Assembly: GCF_018070565.1 (NCBI RefSeq)
Contig: NZ_JAGPXL010000016.1
Span: 62,001-126,000, forward strand
DNA from: Streptomyces sp. B93
GTDB lineage: Bacteria; Actinomycetota; Actinomycetes; Streptomycetales; Streptomycetaceae
Direction of reading: 5' to 3'
DNA length: 64,000 nt
Positions within the stretch are counted from its first letter, which is position 1; the number at the start of each line of letters is the position of its first letter. Under the pieces are notes generated by a model that was given only the letters and a program-made list of their open reading frames with translations, ran no database searches and had not been told where the DNA came from. Made by a program: the position numbers and the translations under genes. Positions 31,384 through 42,177 of this stretch are shown one piece after another.

Positions 31384-32202
31384 TCACTCGTCCTCGGCGA
31401 GCGTCAGCTCCACGCCTCCCACGAAGCCGGCGGAGAGGTTGTAGATGAACGCGCCGAGCGTGGCGAGGGCCGTGGCCAGGACGACGTCGATGACCGCGAT
31501 GATGGACGTGAACATCAGGACGTTGGGCAGCGACAGGAAGGCCTGGAGGTCGAAGCCGTTCGACTCGTTGGAGCCGGTGGCCTCGGAGATCGTGCCGCCG
31601 ACCGTGGAGAACACGCCCATCGCGTCCATGACCATCCACAGCACGGCCGACGCGACGATCGTGCAGATGCCGAGCGCGATGGAGAGCAGGAAGCTCACCT
31701 TCATCACGGACCACGGGTCGGCCTTGGCCACCCGCAGGCGCGCCTTGCGGACGCGCGGAGTGGTGCGTGCGCCGGTGCGCGGGCGGCGTACACCCCCGGC
31801 GACCGCCGTCGGTCCGCCCGCCGGAGCCTGACCGCCCTGGGCGCCGCCGTGCGTCGGGTAGGCCTGCGGTGGGTGGTACGGCCCGGCGGGCTGCTGCGCC
31901 GCGCGCTCCCCGGGCAGGGGCGACGCCGTCTGCTGGGACGCGGCCGCTCCGGTGTGGTTGGCCGGCGGCTGCGTCTGGCCGCCGGTGGCGGCCGGGCCCG
32001 CTCCAGCGGCGTACTGCTGGGTCTGCGGACCTCGGGTGTCCGTCACAGTTCCCCCCTGGGATCCATGAGTCTGTTGTGCGTACGAGGTTGATGCCGAGTC
32101 GGCGTCATACGTGGCGGAGCCACGGCCGCCGCCGTCCGTCTCCGTACCGGCCGTAGAACCGGTGGACGTCCCGGTCGGTCCGGCGCCCGTGGCTCCGCTC
32201 AC
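31384..32202 (-). CDS. DUF3566 membrane protein next to gyrA
   Basis: The 272-residue protein has a long disordered Gly/Thr/Gln/Pro-rich N-terminus (about 1-150). A compact DUF3566 domain starts near KARLRVAKADPWSVMKVSFL and contains two membrane helices (about 175-195 and 230-255). The actinobacterial family lies directly downstream of gyrA, as here (18-bp gap), and its mycobacterial member is a membrane protein linked to the cell wall. It is probably co-transcribed with gyrB and gyrA. The role is unknown. Confidence 0.88.
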   Translation of the reverse strand: MSGATGAGPTGTSTGSTAGTETDGGGRGSATYDADSASTSYAQQTHGSQGGTVTDTRGPQTQQYAAGAGPAATGGQTQPPANHTGAAASQQTASPLPGERAAQQPAGPYHPPQAYPTHGGAQGGQAPAGGPTAVAGGVRRPRTGARTTPRVRKARLRVAKADPWSVMKVSFLLSIALGICTIVASAVLWMVMDAMGVFSTVGGTISEATGSNESNGFDLQAFLSLPNVLMFTSIIAVIDVVLATALATLGAFIYNLSAGFVGGVELTLAEDE

Positions 32203-32220
32203 GCTGACTCACTCCTCGTG

Positions 32221-34815
<2,595 letters not shown>

Positions 34816-34857
34816 TGCTGGTGAAGGTCCTTCCTGGTGCGGTCAGCTGAGACCGAC

Positions 34858-36918
34858 TCAGATGTCGAGGAAGCGGACGTCCTTGGCGTTGCGCTGGATG
34901 AACTGGCGGCGGGCCTCGACGTCCTCGCCCATCAGGACCGAGAACAGCTCGTCGGCCTGGGCGGCGTCGTCGAGGGTGACCTGCCCGAGGACGCGGTGCT
35001 CCTGGTCCATCGTGGTGATGCGCAGCTCCTCGGCGTTCATCTCGCCGAGACCCTTGAAGCGCTGCACCGAGTCGTCCCTGATGCGCTTGCCCGCCTGGCG
35101 GCCCAGCTCGATCAGCGCGTCGCGCTCGCGGTCGGAGTACGCGTACTCGAAGTCGTCCTTGCCCCACTTGATCTTGTAGAGCGGGGGACGGGACAGGAAC
35201 ACGTGTCCGGCCTCGACCAGCGGCCGCATGAAGCGGAACAGGAAGGTCAGCAGCAGGGTGTTGATGTGCTGGCCGTCGACGTCGGCGTCCGCCATCAGGA
35301 TGATCTTGTGATAGCGGAGCTTCTCGATGTCGAAGTCCTCGTGCACACCGGTGCCGAAGGCGGAGATCAGCGCCTGGATCTCCTGGTTCTGGAGGATCTT
35401 GTCGATCCGCGCCTTCTCGACGTTCAGGATCTTGCCGCGGATCGGCAGGATGGCCTGGTACTCGGGGTTGCGGCCGGACTTGGCCGAGCCGCCGGCCGAG
35501 TCACCCTCGACGATGAAGATCTCGCACTTGGTGGGGTCGTTCGACTGGCAGTCGGAGAGCTTGCCCGGCAGCGACGCGGACTCCAGCAGGCCCTTGCGGC
35601 GGGTCAGGTCGCGCGCCTTGCGGGCCGCCACGCGCGCGGTGGCCGCCTGGATGCCCTTGCGGACGATGTCCGCGGCCTCATTGGGGTTGCGGTCCAGCCA
35701 GTCGTTGAGGTGCTCGTAGACCGCCTTCTGCACGAAGGTCTTGGCCTCCGTGTTGCCCAGCTTGGTCTTGGTCTGGCCCTCGAACTGCGGCTCGCTCAGC
35801 TTCACCGAGATGATCGCCGTCAGACCCTCGCGGATGTCGTCACCCGTGAGGTTGTCGTCCTTCTCGCGCAGCAGCTTCTTGTCGCGCGCGTACTTGTTGA
35901 TCAGGTTGGTGAGCGCCGCGCGGAAGCCCTCTTCGTGGGTGCCGCCCTCGTGCGTGTGGATGATGTTGGCGAAGGAGTACACGCCCTCGCTGTAGCCGCT
36001 GTTCCACTGCATGGCGACTTCGAGGGAGAGGGCCTTGTCCTTGTCTTCGGCCTCGAGGTCGATCACCGACGGGTGCACCACCTCGCCCTTGCGGGCGTTG
36101 AGGTACTTCACGAAGTCGACGATGCCGCCCTCGTAGTGGTAGGTGACGGTCTTCGCTTCCTGCTTCTCGTCCCCGCCCGCCTCGTCCGCGCCGGCCGTGG
36201 CCTTGGCCGACTCGCGCTCGTCAGTGAGTTTGATCGTCAAACCCTTGTTGAGGAACGCCATCTCCTGGAAGCGCCGCGAGAGCGTCTCGAAGGAGTAGTC
36301 GGTGGTCTCGAAGATGTCGCCGTCGGCCCAGAAGGTGACCGACGTGCCCGTCTCCTCGGTGGCCTCGTGCTGGGAGAGCGGCGCCGTGGGGACGCCCATC
36401 TTGTAGTCCTGCGTCCAGCGGTGGCCGTCGGTCCGGACCTCGACGGCGACCTTCGAGGACAGCGCGTTGACGACGGAGACGCCCACACCGTGCAGACCAC
36501 CGGAGACCGCGTAGCCGCCACCGCCGAACTTGCCGCCCGCGTGCAGCACGGTCAGCACGACCTCGAGGGCGGGCTTGCCCTCGGAGGGGACGATGCCCAC
36601 GGGGATGCCGCGGCCGTTGTCGACGACACGCACACCGCCGTCCGGGAGGATCGTCACCTCGATGGTGTCCGCGTGACCGGCCAGCGCCTCGTCGACGGAG
36701 TTGTCGACCACCTCGTACACGAGGTGGTGCAGTCCCCGCTCACCGGTCGAGCCGATGTACATGCCGGGTCGCTTGCGGACCGCGTCCAGACCCTCGAGGA
36801 CGGTGATGGCGCTGGCGTCGTACGAAGCCGTGACCTCGCCGTTCGAGGCGTTGGCCGCGGCGGGGACGCCGGCGTCGGTGGACGGGATGTTCTCGTTGGG
36901 GTTGCCGGAATCGGCCAC
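34858..36918 (-). CDS. gyrB: DNA gyrase subunit B
   Basis: The GTG at 36918 (VADSGNPNENIPSTDAGV) gives 686 residues, the usual Streptomyces length; an ATG 24 bp upstream is less likely. The GHKL ATPase domain shows YEVVDNSVDEA, DNGRGIPVG and GGLHGVGVSVVNALS. The TOPRIM domain shows IVEGDSAGGSAKSGRNPEYQ and DADVDGQH. It powers gyrase and is the novobiocin target. The 434-bp upstream gap probably carries a supercoiling-sensitive promoter, as known for Streptomyces gyrB. Confidence 0.98.
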   Translation of the reverse strand: MADSGNPNENIPSTDAGVPAAANASNGEVTASYDASAITVLEGLDAVRKRPGMYIGSTGERGLHHLVYEVVDNSVDEALAGHADTIEVTILPDGGVRVVDNGRGIPVGIVPSEGKPALEVVLTVLHAGGKFGGGGYAVSGGLHGVGVSVVNALSSKVAVEVRTDGHRWTQDYKMGVPTAPLSQHEATEETGTSVTFWADGDIFETTDYSFETLSRRFQEMAFLNKGLTIKLTDERESAKATAGADEAGGDEKQEAKTVTYHYEGGIVDFVKYLNARKGEVVHPSVIDLEAEDKDKALSLEVAMQWNSGYSEGVYSFANIIHTHEGGTHEEGFRAALTNLINKYARDKKLLREKDDNLTGDDIREGLTAIISVKLSEPQFEGQTKTKLGNTEAKTFVQKAVYEHLNDWLDRNPNEAADIVRKGIQAATARVAARKARDLTRRKGLLESASLPGKLSDCQSNDPTKCEIFIVEGDSAGGSAKSGRNPEYQAILPIRGKILNVEKARIDKILQNQEIQALISAFGTGVHEDFDIEKLRYHKIILMADADVDGQHINTLLLTFLFRFMRPLVEAGHVFLSRPPLYKIKWGKDDFEYAYSDRERDALIELGRQAGKRIRDDSVQRFKGLGEMNAEELRITTMDQEHRVLGQVTLDDAAQADELFSVLMGEDVEARRQFIQRNAKDVRFLDI

Positions 36919-37352
36919 GAAGCGCCCTTTCTGGCACAGCACGAGCCAGGCTCTGAGGTCCTCCCTCCGGGGAGGGTCGCCGGAGCGGCTGCGGCATGTT
37001 GCGGTGGTAAGCCTTGATCAGCGTTGCTCAGCTTTCCCGGACGGTCCCCACGTTTGGGGCGGGATTGTCTTCCAGTCTACCGGTAGCACTGACACTGATG
37101 GGGGTTTGCCGGTACCTGAGTCCTCATGTGCCGCCCTGAACGACGCTCGTCCGACTCCCGATATGCGGATGGGGGCTCCAAGAGGCTCACGGCGGCACTC
37201 AGAGCTTCGAGGTGTCAACCCTTCGCTACTCCCGGGTCAGGTCGGAATTCGCAACTGTGTGCGCCTGTGCGCGCGGGGGTGCTCGGCGGGACATACCGGG
37301 CCGCCACAGCGGACATTCCGGAACCTTTCACGTGACTTTCGTCACGGGGACC
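36919..37352. other. Intergenic region upstream of gyrB
   Basis: This 434-bp gap lies between minus-strand gyrB and the DUF721 gene. It should hold the gyrB promoter and leader. CTTTCACGTGA at 37330-37340 resembles half of a parS site but differs at four positions over the full site. I see no RNA gene or repeat. Confidence 0.4.
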
Positions 37353-37904
37353 TCACCCGTAGGTGTCGCCGGGCCCGGAACTCCCCGGGGCGCGCAGCGG
37401 GCCGTAGCGGCGCGCGGGCCCGCCGGGGCCGAGGACCTTGATCTGCCGCACGGCACCGTGCCCGAGGTCCTCGTTGAGCCGGGCCACCAGCGTCGGCGCC
37501 AGCAGCCGCAGGTTCGTCGCCCAGGCCGTGGAGTCACAGCGCACCACCAGGACCCGCTCGTCCTCGTCGTACCGCTCGGGGACGCAGTGCTTGGCCACGT
37601 CCTCGCCGACGATCTGCGGCCAGCGCCCCATGACCCCGCCCACCGCCGCCGGGGCCTCCCAGCCCCGCTCGGTGATCAGCCGGTTGATCGCCGCGCCGAG
37701 TGCCATCGGATCACGGCCGTCGGCGCGCGCCCCGGAGCGCAGCCCACCGCGCCGTGCCTGCTTGCGCTGCTGTGCCGCGTCCCCACGCGCGCGTGCCTGC
37801 TCCCGCGCCGCGCGCAACGCCACCCGCGCGAGGTCCACACCGGAAGCCGCCTGCTTGCCGGTTCCCTCCCCGGGGGCGCCGCCGGCCGGTGCGTTCTCGC
37901 TCAT
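37353..37904 (-). CDS. DUF721 protein (DciA-like)
   Basis: The 183-residue protein starts at the ATG at 37904, overlapping the recF stop by 4 bp (ATGA). It has a basic Ala/Arg/Gln-rich N-terminus (about 1-60). The DUF721 core follows: INRLITERGWEAPAAVGGVM, RWPQIVGEDVAKHC, then VLVVRCDSTAWATNLRLLAP. DciA is the ancestral loader or operator of the DnaB helicase in most bacteria, and the recF-DUF721-gyrB order is standard in actinobacteria, so a helicase-loading role is the best inference. Actinobacterial members are less well tested than the proteobacterial one. Confidence 0.85.
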   Translation of the reverse strand: MSENAPAGGAPGEGTGKQAASGVDLARVALRAAREQARARGDAAQQRKQARRGGLRSGARADGRDPMALGAAINRLITERGWEAPAAVGGVMGRWPQIVGEDVAKHCVPERYDEDERVLVVRCDSTAWATNLRLLAPTLVARLNEDLGHGAVRQIKVLGPGGPARRYGPLRAPGSSGPGDTYG

Positions 37905-39022
37905 ACGCGCTCCACCGTCCCCCCGGACACCGTGTACCGCGCCCCCGCCAGCACATGCGGTACGTCGTCGTCGACCGCGGCCGTCACCAGGACCTGCTCG
38001 CCGGGCGCCACCAGCTCCGCCAGCCGCTCCCGGCGCCGCGTGTCCAGCTCGGCGAACACGTCGTCGAGGACCAGCACCGGCTCGTTGCCCTCGGCGCGCA
38101 GCAGGTCGTAGGAGGCCAGCCGCAGCGCCAGCGCGTACGACCAGCACTCGCCGTGCGAGGCGTAGCCCTTGGCGGGCAGTTCGCCCAGCTTGAGCAGCAG
38201 GTCGTCACGGTGCGGGCCCACCAGGGTGACGCCCCGTTCGATCTCCTGCTTGCGGACCTCGACGAGCGCCGCTGTCAGCTGCTCGAACAGCGCCTCACGC
38301 GTGTGTGCGTCGCCCGGCGCCGACGGCTTGTACTCCAGGGCGATCGGGCCGCCGCCCGGTGCCAGCTGCTCGTACGCCTTGTCGGCCAGCGGCTGGATCG
38401 CCGCGATCAGGTCGAGCCGCTGGGCGAGCAGCTCGGCGCCCGCCCGCGCGAGGTGCTGGTCCCAGACGTCGAGGGTGGACAGGTCCATCGAGCGTCCGCC
38501 GTGGCGGCGGGCCAGCGCGGCCGACTTCAGCAGGGTGTTGCGCTGCTTGAGGACGCGGTCGTAGTCGGAGCGGACCCCGGCCATGCGCGGGGAGCGGGCG
38601 GTGATCAGCTCGTCCAGGAAGCGGCGCCGTTCGCCGGGGTCGCCCTTGACCAGGGCGAGGTCCTCCGGCGCGAACAGCACCGTCCGCACGATGCCCAGGA
38701 CGTCACGGGGCCTGACCTGCGAGGACCTGTTGATGCGGGCGCGGTTGGCGCGGCCCGGGTTCAGCTCCAGCTCGACGAGTTGCCGGCGCTCGCCCTGCCG
38801 CACCTGGGCCCGGATCACCGCGCGCTCGGCGCCCATGCGGACCAGCGGGGCGTCGGAGGAGACGCGGTGGCTGCCGAGGGTGGCGAGGTAGCCGACCGCC
38901 TCGACCAGGTTCGTCTTGCCCTGCCCGTTGGGGCCGACGAAGGCCGTGACGCCCGGGTCGAGCGGGACCTCGACCCGGGTGTACGAGCGGAAGTCGGCCA
39001 GCGACAGATGCGTGACGTGCAT
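37901..39022 (-). CDS. recF: RecF: recombination mediator ATPase
   Basis: The 373-residue SMC-like ATPase has Walker A GPNGQGKTN (30-38), signature region VGPHRDDL, Walker B PVLVLDDVFAELD and a C-terminal TAAVDDDVPH. It binds gaps with RecO and RecR and helps load RecA. The ATG at 39022 matches the family start MHVTHLSLADFRSY. It overlaps the DciA-like gene by 4 bp. Two direct repeats sit in the 73-bp gap to the gnd-like gene upstream. Confidence 0.97.
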   Translation of the reverse strand: MHVTHLSLADFRSYTRVEVPLDPGVTAFVGPNGQGKTNLVEAVGYLATLGSHRVSSDAPLVRMGAERAVIRAQVRQGERRQLVELELNPGRANRARINRSSQVRPRDVLGIVRTVLFAPEDLALVKGDPGERRRFLDELITARSPRMAGVRSDYDRVLKQRNTLLKSAALARRHGGRSMDLSTLDVWDQHLARAGAELLAQRLDLIAAIQPLADKAYEQLAPGGGPIALEYKPSAPGDAHTREALFEQLTAALVEVRKQEIERGVTLVGPHRDDLLLKLGELPAKGYASHGECWSYALALRLASYDLLRAEGNEPVLVLDDVFAELDTRRRERLAELVAPGEQVLVTAAVDDDVPHVLAGARYTVSGGTVERV

Positions 39023-39063
39023 GGTCGTTCGCCGACCTCCCCCGGCGTTGTGGACCGCCGAAA

Positions 39064-39099
39064 CGGTCCTGTGGACTACCCAGCGGTCCTGTGGACTAC
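39064..39099. repeat. 16-bp direct repeat between gnd-like gene and recF
   Basis: CGGTCCTGTGGACTAC occurs at 39064-39079 and 39084-39099, a 20-bp period of roughly two helical turns; the second copy overlaps the gnd stop codon. Each contains TGTGGACTA, a two-mismatch DnaA box. Confidence 0.6.
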
Positions 39100-39971
39100 T
39101 TCTTCTCGACCGCGTGGCCGCCGAACTGGTTGCGCAGCGCGGCGATCATCTTCATCTGCGGCGAGTCCTCCTGGCGCGAGGCGAACCGCGCGAAGAGGGA
39201 GGCCGTGATCGCGGGCAGCGGCACGGCGTTGTCGATGGCGGCCTCCACGGTCCACCGGCCCTCGCCGGAGTCCTGTGCGTAACCGCGCAGCTTGTCCAGG
39301 TGCTCGTCCTCGTCGAGGGCGTTGACGGCCAGGTCCAGCAGCCAGGACCGGATGACCGTGCCCTCCTGCCAGGACCGGAAGACCTCGCGGACGTCCGTCA
39401 CCGAGTCGACCTTCTCCAGCAGCTCCCAGCCCTCGGCGTAGGCCTGCATCATGGCGTACTCGATGCCGTTGTGGACCATCTTCGCGAAGTGGCCCGCGCC
39501 GACCTTGCCCGCGTGGACGGAGCCGAAGTCGCCCTCCGGCTTCAGGGCGTCGAAGACCGGCTGCACCTTGGCGACGTTCTCCGCGTCGCCGCCGTACATC
39601 AGCGCGTAGCCGTTCTCCAGGCCCCAGACGCCGCCGGAGACACCGCAGTCGACGAAGCCGATGCCCTTGGCGGCCAGCTCGGCGGCGTGCCTCTCGTCGT
39701 CCGTCCAGCGCGAGTTGCCGCCGTCCACGACCACGTCACCGGGCTCGAGCAGCTGGGCGAGCTGGTCGATCGTGTTCTGGGTGGGCTCGCCCGCCGGGAC
39801 CATCACCCACACCACGCGCGGGCCGCTGAGCTTGCCCACAAGCTCTTCCAGGCTGTGGACATCGGCGAGATCCGCGTTGCGGTCGTATCCGATGACGGTG
39901 TGGCCCGCGCGGCGGATCCGCTCGCGCATGTTGCCGCCCATCTTGCCGAGGCCGACGAGACCGAGCTCCAT
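39096..39971 (-). CDS. gnd: 6-phosphogluconate dehydrogenase (decarboxylating), short form
   Basis: The 291-residue protein has an N-terminal Rossmann motif GLGKMGGNM, then VVDGGNSRWTDDE, the substrate loop CGVSGGVWGLENGYALMYGG and the catalytic KMVHNGIEYAMMQAYAEGWE segment. The length matches the short Gnd/YqeC-type decarboxylating enzymes, which oxidise 6-phosphogluconate to ribulose 5-phosphate with NAD or NADP. It stands between recF and dnaN, a placement found across Streptomyces. A 171-bp gap separates it from dnaN. Confidence 0.9.
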   Translation of the reverse strand: MELGLVGLGKMGGNMRERIRRAGHTVIGYDRNADLADVHSLEELVGKLSGPRVVWVMVPAGEPTQNTIDQLAQLLEPGDVVVDGGNSRWTDDERHAAELAAKGIGFVDCGVSGGVWGLENGYALMYGGDAENVAKVQPVFDALKPEGDFGSVHAGKVGAGHFAKMVHNGIEYAMMQAYAEGWELLEKVDSVTDVREVFRSWQEGTVIRSWLLDLAVNALDEDEHLDKLRGYAQDSGEGRWTVEAAIDNAVPLPAITASLFARFASRQEDSPQMKMIAALRNQFGGHAVEKK

Positions 39972-40142
39972 CAGTTGTGTTCCTTAAGGTTCGCGAGGTG
40001 GCGTTACGGCCGTCCGTGCCGCGGGATTGCCCCGCGGCACGTTCGTACCCGTGTCCGAGCCTAAACCCGGACGCTCGCGCACACCTGTGGGCATACGCGC
40101 TCATACGTACGCCCCTACCTGCGGCTTCTCGCCGAGGCGCGG

Positions 40143-41273
40143 TCAGCCGCTGAGCCGGACCGGCATGATCAGGTACTTGTAGGCGTCGTCCGCCTCGGCG
40201 TCCAGCGCGGGCTTGCCGCTCAGCAGCGCGGGCTTGGTGGACGTGGTGAAGGACAGCTGGGCCACCGGGGAGTCGATCGCGCTCAGACCGTCCAGCAGGA
40301 ACGTCGGGTTGAAGGCGATCGAGATGTCGTCGCCCTCCAGCTGCGCGTCGACCCTCTCCACAGCCTGTGCGTCGTCGCTGGAACCGGCCTCCAGGATGAG
40401 CACGCCCTGCTCGAAGCTCAGCCGCACCGGGGTGTTGCGCTCGGCGACCAGGGCCACGCGCTTGACGGCCTCCACGAAGGGGGCGGTCTCGATGACGGCG
40501 ACGCTGTTGAACTCCGTCGGGAACAGCGTGCGGTACTTCGGGAGGTCGCCCTCCAGCAGGCGGGTCGTCGTCCGGCGACCGGCGCCCTCGAAGCCGATCA
40601 GGCCCTCGCCCGCGCCCGAGCCGGACAGCGCGAGCGTCACGCTGTCACCGCTGGTGAGCGCCTTGGCGGTGTCCAGGAGCGTCTTGGCGGGCACCAGGGC
40701 GACCGCGGAGGCGTCCGGGTTCTCCGGCTTCCACAGGAACTCGCGGACCGCGAAGCGGTAGCGGTCGGTGGAGGCCAGCGTGACCGTGTCGCCCTCGATC
40801 TCGATGCGGACACCCGTGAGGACGGGGAGCGTGTCGTCGCGGCCGGCGGCGATGGCGACCTGCTGCACGGCGGAGGCGAAGACCTCGCCGGGGACCGTGC
40901 CGGTGGCGTTGGGCATCTGCGGCAGCGCCGGGTACTCCTCCACAGGCAGGGTGTGGAGGGTGAAGCGGGAGGAGCCGCAGACCACGGTCGCCCGTACACC
41001 GTCTGTGGAGATCTCCACGGGCCGGTTGGGGAGGGCGCGCGAGATGTCCGCCAGCAGACGGCCGGAGACGAGGACCGTGCCCTCCTCCTCGACCTCCGCC
41101 TCGACGCTCACCCGCGCGGAGACCTCGTAGTCGAAGCTGGACAGGCTCAGCTGGCCGTCCTCGGCCTTGAGGAGCAGGCCGGCGAGCACAGGCGCCGGCG
41201 GACGGGCCGGGAGGCTGCGCGCCGCCCAGGCCACTGCCTCCGCGAGTACGTCGCGTTCCACCCGGATCTTCAC
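40143..41273 (-). CDS. dnaN: DNA polymerase III beta subunit (sliding clamp)
   Basis: From the GTG at 41273 (VKIRVERDVLAEAVAWAARS) the product has 376 residues, the normal length, with three repeated clamp domains ending in YKYLIMPVRLSG. The dimeric ring tethers the polymerase to DNA and binds many repair factors. The reading frame continues open upstream into oriC, but the clamp fold begins at this GTG. Expression is away from oriC along the right strand for a leading-strand gene. DnaA boxes of oriC begin about 180 bp upstream. Confidence 0.97.
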   Translation of the reverse strand: MKIRVERDVLAEAVAWAARSLPARPPAPVLAGLLLKAEDGQLSLSSFDYEVSARVSVEAEVEEEGTVLVSGRLLADISRALPNRPVEISTDGVRATVVCGSSRFTLHTLPVEEYPALPQMPNATGTVPGEVFASAVQQVAIAAGRDDTLPVLTGVRIEIEGDTVTLASTDRYRFAVREFLWKPENPDASAVALVPAKTLLDTAKALTSGDSVTLALSGSGAGEGLIGFEGAGRRTTTRLLEGDLPKYRTLFPTEFNSVAVIETAPFVEAVKRVALVAERNTPVRLSFEQGVLILEAGSSDDAQAVERVDAQLEGDDISIAFNPTFLLDGLSAIDSPVAQLSFTTSTKPALLSGKPALDAEADDAYKYLIMPVRLSG

Positions 41274-42177
41274 GGTTAGCCGCCTCCTGCTGTTGCCGGC
41301 GCTTCTCGCCCTGCTTCGCTTCGTCGTCTGTCTCGGTGTCGCGGGCCCCTGGGACGGGAAGGACACCGGGAACAGTCTGACGCACGGCACTGACAGTAGG
41401 TGCCTCTCGGGGTCAAGTCGTGACGAGGGGCAGCCGGGCGCCGAGAGGCGAGTTGTGCACAGGTCCCGCTTCGAAACGAATTCCCAGCTCTCTCTAGTTG
41501 GGAGTAGTAGTAGGGCCTGTGGATACCGTGGATAACTTCGTTTCCGCAGCTCAGAGGCGGAATTTTGTCCACCGGGCCTGTGGGTGGAGGCCGTGGACAA
41601 CCTGGCCCCGCTGTGGAGAACGGAAAGTTCTGCACACCCCGTGCACAGGCCGGGGCGAGTTCTCCCCAGCGCCGTCCCCAGCTTTACCCACCTTTCCCAC
41701 AGCCCAACCTGGCACCTTTGTGTGACGCGCTTCACTCGACGCGGTGAGCGCGTGCGTCATGTTGCCGAACAGTGGACAGAGCTGTGGAGAAGCCGGGGAT
41801 CGCTGGGGACAATCGTCCTCAGCCTGTGGGTTGCCCGTGGACAACTCCGTGCACAGCTTGTGGATCACCGATTCGTCCACAGGGTGTGGAGATCCTTCGT
41901 CCACCAATCCACAACCACTTGACCTGGTCTGATGGTCCTTCAACAGGCTCGCCTGTGGATACGGTCTGGACAACTCGGCGGTCCCCAGGATGTGGACGGC
42001 AGAAAGTCACCGAATCTGTGGAGGGCGGCCGTAACCCGGCGCGAATTCGAACACCGGGTGGCGGGTCGTCGACGACGACAGAAGCCGCGGGAACGGCGAA
42101 GGGCGCCCCCGGATGTCCTCCGAGGGCGCCCTGGACGCCGTAGGGACGGCGTACGAGCGACGTACGAGTGCCGCGCT
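41274..42177. other. oriC: Chromosomal replication origin oriC
   Basis: The dnaN-dnaA intergenic region (904 bp) contains about 20 DnaA-box-like nonamers in both orientations between 41453 and 41999. Forward: 41453 TTGTGCACA, 41565 TTGTCCACC, 41694 TTTCCCACA, 41873 TCGTCCACA, 41897 TCGTCCACC. Reverse: starting at 41518, 41527, 41592, 41612, 41771, 41783, 41804, 41836, 41859, 41885, 41954, 41965 and 41991. None is a perfect TTGTCCACA; most have one mismatch, as expected for many weak, cooperative boxes in Streptomyces oriC. Left of 41450 and right of 42000 I see no boxes. No obvious AT-rich 13-mers are present. The dnaA terminator lies at 42100. Confidence 0.97.
42100..42132. terminator. Terminator of dnaA
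   Basis: AGGGCGCCC (42100-42108) pairs with GGGCGCCCT (42124-42132) about 45 bp past the dnaA stop in the direction of transcription, isolating oriC from dnaA read-through. Confidence 0.8.

Noticed and set aside
37330..37343. CTTTCACGTGACTT as a parS site
   Set aside because: It has four mismatches to the 14-bp site; only the central ten bases match.
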